The notes below the pieces were generated by a model, which searched no databases, had not been told where the DNA came from, and saw only the letters and a program-made list of their open reading frames with translations. 64,000 nt of DNA, taken from Nocardiopsis sp. CC223A. GTDB lineage: Bacteria > Actinomycetota > Actinomycetes > Streptosporangiales > Streptosporangiaceae. The position numbers were made by a program, and so were the translations under genes. Below, in pieces: positions 28,646 to 38,383 of this stretch (its first letter is position 1; every line of letters starts with the position of its first letter). The DNA lies in contig NZ_JASFDV010000014.1 in NCBI RefSeq assembly GCF_030766825.1, positions 38,986 to 102,985 on the forward strand. The letters are read 5' to 3'.

Positions 28646-29247
28646 GCGGGCGCTACACGGTCCCCATGGTCGTCGAGCGCACGCCCCGGGGCGAGCGGTC
28701 CTTCGACGTGTTCAGCCGGCTGCTGTCGGAACGGATCATCTTCCTGGGCACGCCCATCGACGACGACGTCGCCAACGTGGTGATGGCGCAGATGCTGCAC
28801 CTGGACCACGAGTCCGCGGACACCGACATCCAGCTGTACATCAACTCTCCGGGCGGCTCCAACACCGCCCTCACCGCCATCTACGACACCATGCGCTTCG
28901 TCCGCGCCGACGTCGCCACGGTGTGCATGGGGCAGGCCGCGTCCGCCGCCGCGGTGCTGCTCGCCGCGGGAGCACCCGGCAAGCGCCGGGCCCTGGAACA
29001 CGCGCGGGTGCTGCTGCACCAGCCCTCGGGGGAGGGCCAGGGGGTGGCCGCCGACCTGGAGATCCAGGCCGCGGAGATCCTGCGGGTCCGATCCCAGGTG
29101 GAGGAGATCCTGGCCCGGCACACCGGGCAGACCCAGGAGCGGCTGCGGGCCGACACGGACCGGGACAAGATCTTCACCGCCCACCAGGCGAAGGACTACG
29201 GGCTGGTGGACACCGTCATCAGCACCCGGGAGGCGGTGCCGGTGTGA
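28642..29247 (+). CDS. clpP4: ATP-dependent Clp protease proteolytic subunit, second of pair
   Basis: 201 residues. Catalytic serine in [10 protein letters not shown] (about residue 100), histidine in LLHQPSGEG and aspartate in DTDRDKIFT. Together with the upstream subunit it probably forms a mixed double-ring ClpP. The ATG overlaps the upstream stop (ATGA), so equal production is likely. A 14-bp hairpin terminator follows the stop within 10 nt. Confidence 0.88.
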   Translation: MSGRYTVPMVVERTPRGERSFDVFSRLLSERIIFLGTPIDDDVANVVMAQMLHLDHESADTDIQLYINSPGGSNTALTAIYDTMRFVRADVATVCMGQAASAAAVLLAAGAPGKRRALEHARVLLHQPSGEGQGVAADLEIQAAEILRVRSQVEEILARHTGQTQERLRADTDRDKIFTAHQAKDYGLVDTVISTREAVPV

Positions 29248-29253
29248 GCCGGG

Positions 29254-29284
29254 CCGGTCGGGGCCGCACCGCGGCCCCGACCGG
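29254..29284. terminator. Terminator after clpP pair
   Basis: A perfect 14-bp stem (29254-29267 / 29271-29284) with loop ACC begins 7 nt after the clpP stop codon. It lies between convergent genes and could act in both directions. Confidence 0.7.
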
Positions 29285-29440
29285 GCGGTGCGGGGACGCT
29301 CCTATGAGGTCACGGTCGCCCGTCCGGTCGCGTGCGGCGGCCTCCCCGTACAGGCCGACGAATCCCGTAAGGGACGACCTTGCGGTGTCGGCCAGGCCGT
29401 GGGTCGGACCTGCGGGAGAAGCCACTGCACATCCTCGCGG

Positions 29441-29836
29441 TCAGGCCGCCAGGGACACCGACAGCACGGAGACGGTGGCGGTCGCCCGCGGCGCGGCGGT
29501 CGGCGTGTAGGAGCCGGTCCGGCCGCCGAGCGGCCGCGGTACGGCCATGACCGTCTCCCGGTGGAGCTCGGCCAGCACGTCGGTGAGGCTCAGCCCCAGG
29601 GACCGGTAGACCGCGGCCAGCACCTCCGAGGACGCCTCCTTGCGGCCGCGTTCGATCTCGGACAGGTACGGGAGCGAGACCTGGGCGTCCTCGGCCACCT
29701 CGCGCAGGGTGCGGCCCTGCTCCACACGGGTCCGGCGCAGCAGGCCGCCGATGAGGTCGCGCATCAGGGGCTCGGGCTCGGGGACCCGGTCGGTGCCCCT
29801 GCGGGCCTCGTCCAGGGAGCGCAGGACATCGGTCAT
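29441..29836 (-). CDS. PopR/ClgR-like XRE transcriptional regulator
   Basis: 131 residues. The helix-turn-helix is at about 30-85, RTRVEQGRTLREVAEDAQVSLPYLSEIERGRKEASSEVL in outline, with the SLPYLSEIERGRKE recognition stretch typical of ClgR and PopR. The protein ends in SLAA. In Streptomyces, PopR activates clpP3-clpP4 and is itself degraded through two C-terminal alanines by the housekeeping ClpP pair; the Ala-Ala end here fits that. ATG at 29836 follows GGAGG. A matching operator lies upstream (29927-29943), suggesting self-control. Confidence 0.82.
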   Translation of the reverse strand: MTDVLRSLDEARRGTDRVPEPEPLMRDLIGGLLRRTRVEQGRTLREVAEDAQVSLPYLSEIERGRKEASSEVLAAVYRSLGLSLTDVLAELHRETVMAVPRPLGGRTGSYTPTAAPRATATVSVLSVSLAA

Positions 29837-29926
29837 CGGGGCCTCCGGTCTCGTGCTCGGGATGCGCACTGGTCCTCCCCGCAGCCTACGCTCGCGGCCG
29901 CGGGCCGGGGAGGGCCGTCCCCGGCC

Positions 29927-29943
29927 TTCTGCGGACGGCAGAA
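29927..29943. promoter_or_regulatory. PopR/ClgR-like operator before the regulator gene
   Basis: TTCTGCG-GAC-GGCAGAA matches TTCTGCC-N3-GGCAGAA at 13 of 14 arm positions, about 90 bp upstream of the regulator start. It is closely related to the paired sites upstream of the clpP genes. Confidence 0.6.
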
Positions 29944-29998
29944 CGATGTTCGGCGGTCGGACCGTCACGGATGGGCTCTTCAGCGGCTCCGGCGGGGG

Positions 29999-30370
29999 TT
30001 GATCGGCTTCGGCCGGGGCGCGGACGGGGTGGTGGGCGCCGCACTGCTCGGGACGGTCACCCTGCCACCGCTCTTCGCGACCTACGCCGCCCTGTGCCCG
30101 GCCGGTCCGGTGCGCCGCTCCCCGGTGGGCGGATGGCTGTCGGCGGTCCTGCTCACGGTCACCGGTCTGGGCGACCTGTGGGGTGGGGCCCGCCCCGGCC
30201 CACGCACCGGCGGTCCGACCTGGACGAGCAGGGGAACCTCCGGGCCCCCGGATGGACCCCGGCCGGACGCCGCCGCGCTGGGGCCGACCCCTCCCGGTGA
30301 AGCGGTGCAACCGCCAAACGGCTACAAAAGATTTTTCTCCTTCGGGGGTGTGACGGGTTCGTCGCTCTGA
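29999..30370 (+). CDS. Possible small membrane protein, doubtful
   Basis: A TTG-initiated frame of 123 codons in the 575-bp gap between the PopR-like gene and the GlsB-type gene. It would encode two hydrophobic stretches (VVGAALLGTVTLPPLFATYA and GGWLSAVLLTVTGL) and then a Pro/Gly-rich tail that looks non-coding. There is a G-rich sequence but no clear ribosome site before the TTG. It may be a decayed gene or chance; the rest of the gap shows nothing recognisable apart from the operator at 29927. Confidence 0.2.
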   Translation: MIGFGRGADGVVGAALLGTVTLPPLFATYAALCPAGPVRRSPVGGWLSAVLLTVTGLGDLWGGARPGPRTGGPTWTSRGTSGPPDGPRPDAAALGPTPPGEAVQPPNGYKRFFSFGGVTGSSL

Positions 30371-30411
30371 GAAAGGGAACGGTGAGAGGTGTCCGACCTT
30401 GGGGAGGGACC

Positions 30412-30678
30412 TTGGAGATCACCGGAATCATCAGCGCGGTCATCGTGGGCCTGATCATCGGAGCCCTCGGCAGACTCGTCGTCCCGGGGAAGCAGCACCT
30501 GCCCATCTGGCTGACGCTGATCCTGGGCATCGTGGCGGCCTTCATCGGCGGTTGGATCGCCGCGTTCTTCACGACCATGTGGATCATCGTCCTGATCGTC
30601 CAGGTCCTGGTCGCAGCCGGGATCATCTACCTCGCCGACGGGATGTACGCCAAGAACGCCAAGGGGGCCGCCCCCTAG
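30412..30678 (+). CDS. GlsB/YeaQ/YmgE family stress-response membrane protein
   Basis: 88 residues with three membrane segments and the family pattern GLIIGALGRLVVPGKQHLP. These small transglycosylase-associated-type proteins sit in the cytoplasmic membrane; some respond to stress, but their role is unproven. I chose the TTG at 30412 (MEITGII) because the family starts close to the first membrane segment and GGGGAGGGAC precedes it. A GTG at 30382 with AAAGGGAAC upstream is an equally legal alternative, adding ten residues. Stop codon is TAG. Confidence 0.82.
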   Translation: MEITGIISAVIVGLIIGALGRLVVPGKQHLPIWLTLILGIVAAFIGGWIAAFFTTMWIIVLIVQVLVAAGIIYLADGMYAKNAKGAAP

Positions 30679-30889
30679 GGAGGCGGGCCCCGTTCTCCGC
30701 TCGGGCCGTCGGGCCGCCTCTCGCTGCGCCGCGTGCGCTCGGACAGCCGAACCCGGGCTGGCCCGCGCTCGTCGTCGTGCGAGAGATCGCCCGGCGGCCG
30801 CTCGTGTCCTTCGGTGCGAGCGCCGAGCCGCACGAGAGCATCCGCCGGACACGCCCGAGGGAGGCGGGCCCCGTTCTCCGCTCGGGCCG
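30678..30889. repeat. 31-bp direct repeat pair
   Basis: An identical 31-bp sequence beginning GGGAGGCGGGCCCCGTTCTC occurs at 30678-30708 (starting on the last base of the GlsB-type stop) and at 30859-30889 (ending 7 bp before the oxidoreductase stop). The 150 bp between them show no gene. Confidence 0.75.
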
Positions 30890-30895
30890 CCGGGA

Positions 30896-31810
30896 CTACC
30901 CGGCGGCCTTCGGCACGTCCACCGTCCGGCCCTCGCGCAGGGCGGTCTCGGCGGCCGCCAGGACCGCGACCACCTCGCGGCCGAACCGCACGTCCAGGGG
31001 GTCGCCGGGGGTCCCCTCCACCTGGGCGATCAACCGGTCGACCGCCACCCCGAACGCCTCCACCGCGGACCTGTCGCCGCTCGGGACCTCGGCCCGGCCC
31101 GCCTCGCCGAACAGCACCACCTCGAACCCCTGTGCCTTCTCCGGGGCGTCGAGGGTGACCGAGAACGTGCCGACGGCACCGCCCCGGTGGCGGGTGAGCA
31201 GGTGCACGGTGTCGCGGGGCCCGGCCATCGCCGCCACCGCCTCCACCGGACCCAGCACCGGCAGCACCACCGACAGCACGTGCGGGCCCACGTCCCACAG
31301 GCCGCCCTTCTCCCTGCGCCACGGGGAGGCGCCGTACGGGTTCCCCGGGCGGAAGATCGACGCGAACAGGGTCGCCCGCACCCCCTGCCAGCCGCCCCGG
31401 TCGGCGGATTCGCGCACGAAGGCGTCGATCCCGTCGGAGAAGCGGTTGGTGAAGAACACCATCGACGCCAGCCCGCGCGCCCCGACCTCGGCGACGACCG
31501 CGTCGGCGGCGTCGGTGGTGAGCGCCAGCGGCTTGTCCAGCAGCAGGTGCTTTCCGGCGCGGGCCGCCCGCAGCGCCAGGTCCGCCTGCACGTCCGGCGG
31601 CAGCGCCACGGCCACGGCGTCCACGTCCGCCAGCAGCGCGTCGAGGTCGGCGTAGGCCCGCGCGCCGTACCGGTCGGCGACCGCCTCCGCCTTCTCCGGG
31701 GCCCGGCCCCACACCCCCACCAGCTCCGCCCCCGGGTGGGCGGCCAGCGCCGCCGCCTGCGTCTCGGCCGCCCAGTGGCCGGTGCCCAGCAGCCCGAACC
31801 TCAGACCCAT
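30896..31810 (-). CDS. Gfo/Idh/MocA family oxidoreductase
   Basis: 304 residues. The N-terminal Rossmann fold has FGLLGTGHWAAETQAAAL for NAD(P) binding, followed by the family signature LLLDKPLALT, whose lysine is catalytic in sugar-oxidising members. The C-terminal domain is the usual beta-sheet substrate platform, with GGLWDVGPHVL. Likely acts on a sugar or cyclitol. I chose the ATG at 31810, which is 7 nt from GGAG; an ATG two codons upstream is too close. It lies 106 bp beyond galK on the same strand, so it may be the last gene of the galactose operon. Confidence 0.87.
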   Translation of the reverse strand: MGLRFGLLGTGHWAAETQAAALAAHPGAELVGVWGRAPEKAEAVADRYGARAYADLDALLADVDAVAVALPPDVQADLALRAARAGKHLLLDKPLALTTDAADAVVAEVGARGLASMVFFTNRFSDGIDAFVRESADRGGWQGVRATLFASIFRPGNPYGASPWRREKGGLWDVGPHVLSVVLPVLGPVEAVAAMAGPRDTVHLLTRHRGGAVGTFSVTLDAPEKAQGFEVVLFGEAGRAEVPSGDRSAVEAFGVAVDRLIAQVEGTPGDPLDVRFGREVVAVLAAAETALREGRTVDVPKAAG

Positions 31811-31916
31811 GTGCATGCTCCTTCGTCCGTCTCGTGGCCGTTCGCCCATTCTTCCCGGAAGCGCTCCCACAGGGTCGGGGCGGGTGCCGCGAACGAACTC
31901 TCCGGGACGGACGAGG

Positions 31917-33040
<1,124 letters not shown>

Positions 33041-33044
<4 letters not shown>

Positions 33045-34009
33045 GCCGGCTCCCGGGCGGCGGCGCGGGCCAGGGTGAACTCCCAGGCGTCGGCGACGGT
33101 GTCGGCGAGGGAGCGGCGGGGCTCCCAGCCCAGTTCGGTGCGGGCCCGGTCGTTGGAGGCGACCAGGACCGACGGGTCGCCGGGGCGGCGCGGACCGTCC
33201 TCGACGGCGACCGGGCGGCCGGTGACGGCGCGGACGGTGTCGATCACCTCGCGCACGCTGTGGCCGCCGCCGGTGCCCAGGTTGTACACCCGGTGCCTCC
33301 CCGGGGAGGCGGCGTCCAGTGCCAGCAGGTGGGCCTGCGCCAGGTCGGCGACGTGCAGGTAGTCGCGGACGGCGGTGCCGTCCGGGGTGGTGTGGTCGGT
33401 GCCGTGCACCCGGGCCGGGGTGCCCTCCAGGGCCGCCCGCAGCAGGTTCGGCAGCAGGTGGGTCTCCGGGTCGTGCCGCTCGCCCAGGCCCTTGTGGGCG
33501 CCGGCCACGTTGAAGTAGCGCAGGCTCACCGCGCCCAGCCCGTACGCGTGCGCCCACGACTCCAGCATCCGGTCCACGGCGAGCTTGCCCGCGCCGTAGG
33601 GGTTGGTGGGCACCGGCGGGTCGTCCTCGCGCAGCGGGGCGGCGGAGGCGGGCTCCCCGTACACGGCGGCGGTGGAGGAGAACACCAGCCGGTCGACGCC
33701 GTGCCGGGTCATGGCCTCCAGCAGGGCGAGCGTGCCCGCCACGTTGGTCCGCCAGTACTTCCCGGGCGCGGTGACGGACTCGCCGACCAGCGACTTGGCG
33801 GCGAAGTGCAGGACGGCGCCGGTGTCGGGGGTGAGGACGTCGGCGGCGTCGGTCAGGTCGGCCGTGACGGTACGCGCCCCCGGGGGGACGGCGTCGCGGT
33901 GGCCGGTGGACAGGTCGTCGAGCACGGTGACGTCGTGCCCGGCCTCCAGCAGCAGGGCGGTCACCACACTCCCCACGTACCCGGCGCCTCCGGTGACGAG
34001 CAGTTTCAA
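33041..34009 (-). CDS. galE: UDP-glucose 4-epimerase
   Basis: Interconverts UDP-galactose and UDP-glucose. 322 residues of the extended short-chain dehydrogenase family: NAD-binding TGGAGYVGS at the N-terminus, the active-site serine region VFSSTAAVYG, and the YxxxK pair in NPYGAGKLAVD. The start is a TTG (34009) with GGGAGG seven bases upstream; it overlaps the galT stop (TTGA), and its stop overlaps galK. Confidence 0.94.
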
Positions 34010-35115
34010 GGTGCGGCCTCCCTGAGCCGGCGGGCGACGGTCTCGGGCGCGACGTCGCTGACGAACACACCCATGCCGGATTCGGTCCCCGCCAGGTATT
34101 TGAGTTTGTCGGGTGCGCGGCGCACGGAGAACACCTCCAGGCGCAGCCGGGACAGGTCGCGGCCGGTGCGCACGGGCGCCTGGTGCCAGGCCGAGATGTA
34201 GGGCAGCGGCAGGCCGAACAGGCCGTCCAGGCGGTGCAGCACGTCGAGGTACAGCGGTCCGAAGTCGTCGCGTTCGGCGTCGGTGAGGGCGGGCAGGTCG
34301 GGCACCGGGCGGTGCGGGTACAGGTGGACCTCCACCGGCCAGCGGGCGGCCGACGGGACGAACGCCGTCCAGTGCTCACTGCGGGCGACCACCCGCAGTC
34401 CCGCCTCCTGCTCGGCGCGCAGGACGTCGGCGAACAGGTCGCCGCCGGTGCGTTCGCGGTGGGCCCGCGCCGACTCCAGGATCCGCTGCGTACGCGGGGT
34501 GACGAACGGGAACGCGTAGATCTGGCCGTGCGGGTGGGGCAGGGTCACCCCGATCTCCGCCCCCCGGTTCTCGAAGCAGTACACCTGCTCGGTGCCGGGC
34601 AGGGCGGACAGCGCCTCGGTGCGCCGGGTCCACGCCTCCAGGACGGTGCGCACCCGGCGGGGCGTGAGGTCGGCGAAGGAGGCGTTGTGGTCGGGGCCGA
34701 ACACCACCACCTCGCAGCGCCCGGTGCCCGGCCGACGGGACCGCCCCACCTCGCCGACGTCGTCCAGGAGGGGGCCGTCGCCCGCGGCCAGGGACGGGAA
34801 GCGGTTCTCGAACACCACCACGTCGTAGTCGTCGGCGGGGACCTCGGTGGCGCGGTCGGCCGTGGACGGGCACAGCGGGCAGGCGTCGGCGGCCGGCATG
34901 TGGGTGCGGTCCTGCCGGTGGGCGGCGATGACCACCCACTCGCGCAGCAGCGGGTCGAAGCGCAGTTCCGAGGCGGCGGAGAAGGGCGGCAGGTCGCGCC
35001 GGTCGGGTGCGGGGACGCGGGGCGGGGCGCCGCCCTCGTCGAAGTACACGATCTCGCGCCCGTCGGACAGCCGGGCCGGGGTGATGCGGACGCCGTCCGC
35101 GGCGGTCCGGCTCAT
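34006..35115 (-). CDS. galT: Galactose-1-phosphate uridylyltransferase
   Basis: Transfers UMP from UDP-glucose to galactose-1-phosphate. 369 residues. The active-site motif is GVTLPHPHGQIYAF, with the nucleophilic second histidine of HPH. A zinc site is suggested by CPLCPS near residue 65. ATG at 35115 with AAGGAGG upstream overlaps the deoR-type stop (ATGA). First enzyme gene of the operon. Confidence 0.94.
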   Translation of the reverse strand: MSRTAADGVRITPARLSDGREIVYFDEGGAPPRVPAPDRRDLPPFSAASELRFDPLLREWVVIAAHRQDRTHMPAADACPLCPSTADRATEVPADDYDVVVFENRFPSLAAGDGPLLDDVGEVGRSRRPGTGRCEVVVFGPDHNASFADLTPRRVRTVLEAWTRRTEALSALPGTEQVYCFENRGAEIGVTLPHPHGQIYAFPFVTPRTQRILESARAHRERTGGDLFADVLRAEQEAGLRVVARSEHWTAFVPSAARWPVEVHLYPHRPVPDLPALTDAERDDFGPLYLDVLHRLDGLFGLPLPYISAWHQAPVRTGRDLSRLRLEVFSVRRAPDKLKYLAGTESGMGVFVSDVAPETVARRLREAAP

Positions 35116-35912
35116 GCCGGGTCCTCCTTTTCCGTCTCCGCGGGGCGGACCTCGGCGATGACGAGGCGGCCCACGCGCTCGCCGAGCACCTCGCGGGCCC
35201 GCGGGTCCAGCCCGTCGTCGGTGACGAGCACGTCGCAGCGGTCCAGGGGCACGATGGTGCTGATGCCGACGGTGCCCCACTTGCTGTGGTCTGCGGCCAC
35301 CACCAGGGTCCCCGCCGCCTCCACCAGGGCCCGGTCGGTCTCGGCCTCCAGGAGGTTGGGGGTGGTGAACCCGGCGCGCTCCTGCATGCCGTGCACGCCC
35401 AGGACGAGCAGGTCCAGGTTCAGCCCCCGGATGGAGGCGAGCGCCAGCGGACCCACGAGCGCGTCGGAGGGGGTGCGGAAGCCGCCGGTGAGGGCGACCG
35501 TCCGGTCCGGGCGTGCGGCGCGGTGGAACACCTCGGCCACCGGCAGGGAGTTGGTGACGACGGTCAGCCCCGGCGTGTCCACCAGGTGCTCGGCGACCAG
35601 CGCGGTGGTGGTGCCGCCGGACAGCCCGACCGCTCCGTGCGGGGGTACGAGCCCGGCGACGGCGCGGGCGATCGCGTGCTTCTCGTCCTCTTGGAGGGCG
35701 GACTTGGCGGCGAACCCGGGCTCCTCGGTGCGGGCCCGGGCGACGGCCCCGCCGTGCACCTTGCGCAGGGCGCCCCGCGCCTCCAGGACGTCCAGGTCAC
35801 GGCGGACGGTCATGTCCGAAACCGCGAGGCTCTCGACCAGGTCCGCGACCCGGACCGCGCCGGTGCGCCGGATCCGGTCGAGGATCAGCTCCTGCCGTTG
35901 GGCGGCCAGCAT
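35112..35912 (-). CDS. DeoR/GlpR-family regulator of the galactose operon
   Basis: 266 residues. The N-terminal DeoR helix-turn-helix reads MLAAQRQELILDRIRRTGAVRVADLVESLAVSDMTVRRDL in outline; the DMTVRRDLDVLE stretch is diagnostic. The C-terminal sugar-phosphate sensor has GLSGGTTTALVAEHL. Such proteins repress sugar genes until a sugar phosphate binds. As first gene of deoR-galT-galE-galK it probably regulates its own operon and perhaps the divergent alpha-galactosidase. ATG at 35912 follows GAGGGGA. Confidence 0.9.
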   Translation of the reverse strand: MLAAQRQELILDRIRRTGAVRVADLVESLAVSDMTVRRDLDVLEARGALRKVHGGAVARARTEEPGFAAKSALQEDEKHAIARAVAGLVPPHGAVGLSGGTTTALVAEHLVDTPGLTVVTNSLPVAEVFHRAARPDRTVALTGGFRTPSDALVGPLALASIRGLNLDLLVLGVHGMQERAGFTTPNLLEAETDRALVEAAGTLVVAADHSKWGTVGISTIVPLDRCDVLVTDDGLDPRAREVLGERVGRLVIAEVRPAETEKEDPA

Positions 35913-35930
35913 CGTTTCCCCTCGACTGAT

Positions 35931-36035
35931 GGAAAATGTTCGATCCTGTTGGAAACAGTGCATCATGGGCTGTCGAAGTGTCAACACCGGCAACGAGAAC
36001 ACTTCGCTCCCCTGCTGTTTGTCGGAAAACGTTGG
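35931..36035. promoter_or_regulatory. GGAAA-type repeats in gal divergent promoter
   Basis: GGAAAATGTTCG (35931-35942) and GGAAAACGTTGG (36024-36035) match at 10 of 12 positions and flank the middle of the region; a shorter relative, GGAAACAGTG, lies at 35951-35960. DeoR-family operators often contain paired GAAA-type elements, so these are candidate sites for the gal regulator. Confidence 0.45.
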
Positions 36036-36119
36036 TTCGTGTCGGTCGGTGTATTGACAGCCGCGGAGCCCGGAACCGAGCATGTGGAGGCCGCCCCAGA
36101 GACCCCCGGAGGACCGCCC

Positions 36120-38315
36120 GTGCCACAGCAGCCGGGAACACCGACCGCACCCGCCATCGCCCCCGGCGTCCCCACCGTCCGGCTGGCCGCGGCCGGGACC
36201 GCACTCGTCCTGGGCGTGCCCGACACGGGCCTGCCGTACGTCCTGCACTGGGGCGCCGACCTGCCCGACCCGGCGGGACTGGCCGCGCTGTCCGGCCCGA
36301 CCGTCCCGCACAACACCGTCGACGCCGCCTTCCCGCTGTCCCTGGTCCCCGGCCAGGGGGAGGGGTGGTCAGGGCACCCCGGCCTGTCCGGGCACCGCGA
36401 GGGCCGGGCCACCCACCCCCGTTGGCTGGTCCGCGAGGTCGTCGTGGACCCGCTGCCGGACGCCCGGGACGGCACCGGCGGGGTGCTGGTGTTCACCGCC
36501 CGGGCGCAGGCCGCGGGGCTGGAACTGCGCGGCGAACTGCGGATGGAGGCCGACGGCCTGCTCCGGGTGCGCCTGGAGGCGACCAACACCGGGGAGGACG
36601 TGTGGACCCCGGCCGCCCTCCACGTGTTCCTGCCGCTGCCCCGGGAGGCCGAGGAGGTGCTCGACCCCACCGGGCGGTGGTGCCGCGAACGCGCCCCCCA
36701 GCGCCGGGACCTCGCCCAGGGGACTCTGCTGCGGGCCGCCCGCCGCGGGCGCACCGGCCACGACGCCCCGCTGTTCCTGGTCGCCGGGACCCCCGGCTTC
36801 GGCTTCCGCCGGGGCGAGGTGTGGGGTGCGCACGTCGCCTGGAGCGGCGACCACGTCCACCTGGCCGAACGCCTGCCCGAGGGGGCCGGGCAGGCCGACG
36901 CCGTGCTCGGCGGCGGGGAACTCCTCCACCCCGGCGAGGTACGGCTGGCCCCGGGGGAGTCGTACGGCACCCCGTGGGTGTGCTTCTCCTGGTCGGACCG
37001 GGGACTGGACGGCATGTCGGCGCGCGTCCACCGGTGGCTGCGCGCCCGCCCCCACCACCCGGCGCCGCCGCGCCCGATGGTGCTCAACACCTGGGAGGCC
37101 GTCTACTTCGACCACGACATCGACAAGCTCAAGGCGCTCGCCGACACCGCCGCCCGCGTCGGCGTGGAACGCTTCGTGCTCGACGACGGATGGTTCCGCG
37201 GCCGCCGCGACGACACCGCGGGCCTGGGCGACTGGACCGTGGACACCGAGGTGTGGCCGGACGGGCTGCACCCGCTGTTCGACCACGTGCGCGCGCTGGG
37301 CATGCAGGTGGGGCTGTGGGTGGAACCGGAGATGGCCAACCCCGACTCCGACCTGTTCCGGGCGCATCCCGACTGGATCCTGGGCCCCGCGGACCACCGG
37401 CCGCCCACCGGGCGCGACCAGCACGTGCTCGACCTGGGCCGCCCCGAGGCCGCCGCGTACCTGCTGGAACGCCTGGACGCGCTGGTCGCGGAGTATCGGC
37501 CCGACCACCTCAAGTGGGACCACAACCGCGACCTGCTGGAGGCCGTCCACGGGCCCACCGGCGGCGCGGGCGTGCACCGCCAGACCGCCGCCGTGTACAC
37601 GCTGCTGGACCGGCTGCGCTCCCGGCACCCCGGACTGGAGATCGAGTCGTGCTCCTCCGGCGGCGGCCGGGTGGACCTGGGCGTGCTGGAGCGCACCGAC
37701 CGGGTGTGGGCCTCCGACGTCAACGACCCGCTGGAGCGGCTCGCGATCCAGCGCTGGACGGGGCTGCTGCTCCCGCCGGAGCTGGTCGGCGGCCACGTGG
37801 GCGGGCCGGTGTCGCACACCACCGGCCGCGCCACCGACCTGGCGACACGCTGCCTGACCGCGCTCATCGGCCACCCCGGCATCGAGTGGGACATCTCCGC
37901 CTGCACCGAGGAGGAACTGGGCGTGCTGGCCCGCTGGACCGCCCTGTACCGGGAACTGCGTCCGCTGCTGCACACCGGCGACCTCGTCCGCGCCGACGAC
38001 CCCGACCCCGCCGAACAGCTCGACGGCGTCGTCGCCCGCGACGGTACGCAGGCCGTCTTCCGCTACGCCCGCCTCACCTCCTCGGTCCGCACCCACCCGG
38101 GCCGGGTCCGCCTGCCGGGACTGCGCCCGGACCTGCACTACCGTCTGCGCCGGCGCCGGGACGTGGGACGGCCGGCCACCATGCAGCGCGCCGTGCCGGG
38201 CTGGTTCGACCGCGGGGAGGCGGTCGCCTCCGGTCGCGTCCTGGAGCGCTCCGGTGTCCAGTTGCCCAACCTCAACCCCGGCCAGGTGCTCCTGCTCCAC
38301 CTCACCGCCGTCTGA
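36120..38315 (+). CDS. Alpha-galactosidase, glycoside hydrolase family 36
   Basis: Releases galactose from raffinose-type sugars, feeding the divergent Leloir genes. 731 residues: an N-terminal beta-sandwich, a central barrel and a C-terminal beta domain. The nucleophile is Asp467 in LKWDHNRD and the acid/base Asp533 in VWASDVNDP; the substrate loop CSSGGGR is intact. There is no signal peptide, so the enzyme is cytoplasmic and needs imported oligosaccharides; no transporter gene lies in the window. I chose the GTG at 36120 because GGAGG lies 7 nt upstream; the frame is open further back. Confidence 0.92.
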   Translation: MPQQPGTPTAPAIAPGVPTVRLAAAGTALVLGVPDTGLPYVLHWGADLPDPAGLAALSGPTVPHNTVDAAFPLSLVPGQGEGWSGHPGLSGHREGRATHPRWLVREVVVDPLPDARDGTGGVLVFTARAQAAGLELRGELRMEADGLLRVRLEATNTGEDVWTPAALHVFLPLPREAEEVLDPTGRWCRERAPQRRDLAQGTLLRAARRGRTGHDAPLFLVAGTPGFGFRRGEVWGAHVAWSGDHVHLAERLPEGAGQADAVLGGGELLHPGEVRLAPGESYGTPWVCFSWSDRGLDGMSARVHRWLRARPHHPAPPRPMVLNTWEAVYFDHDIDKLKALADTAARVGVERFVLDDGWFRGRRDDTAGLGDWTVDTEVWPDGLHPLFDHVRALGMQVGLWVEPEMANPDSDLFRAHPDWILGPADHRPPTGRDQHVLDLGRPEAAAYLLERLDALVAEYRPDHLKWDHNRDLLEAVHGPTGGAGVHRQTAAVYTLLDRLRSRHPGLEIESCSSGGGRVDLGVLERTDRVWASDVNDPLERLAIQRWTGLLLPPELVGGHVGGPVSHTTGRATDLATRCLTALIGHPGIEWDISACTEEELGVLARWTALYRELRPLLHTGDLVRADDPDPAEQLDGVVARDGTQAVFRYARLTSSVRTHPGRVRLPGLRPDLHYRLRRRRDVGRPATMQRAVPGWFDRGEAVASGRVLERSGVQLPNLNPGQVLLLHLTAV

Positions 38316-38321
38316 CCGCCG

Positions 38322-38383
38322 CCCCGCCCCGGCCGCCCGGAAGGACGTCCGCCACCCCCTCCGGCGGCCCCGCCGGGGCGGGG
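38322..38383. terminator. Terminator between alpha-galactosidase and pdxK
   Basis: Perfect 12-bp arms (38322-38333 and 38372-38383) enclose a second short hairpin (38361-38376). Lying between convergent stops, the structure could end both transcripts. Confidence 0.5.

Noticed and set aside
29971..30300. Arg/Gly-rich frame before the GlsB-type gene
   Set aside because: Composition is that of an out-of-frame GC-rich stretch; the overlapping TTG frame at 29999 is slightly better but still doubtful.
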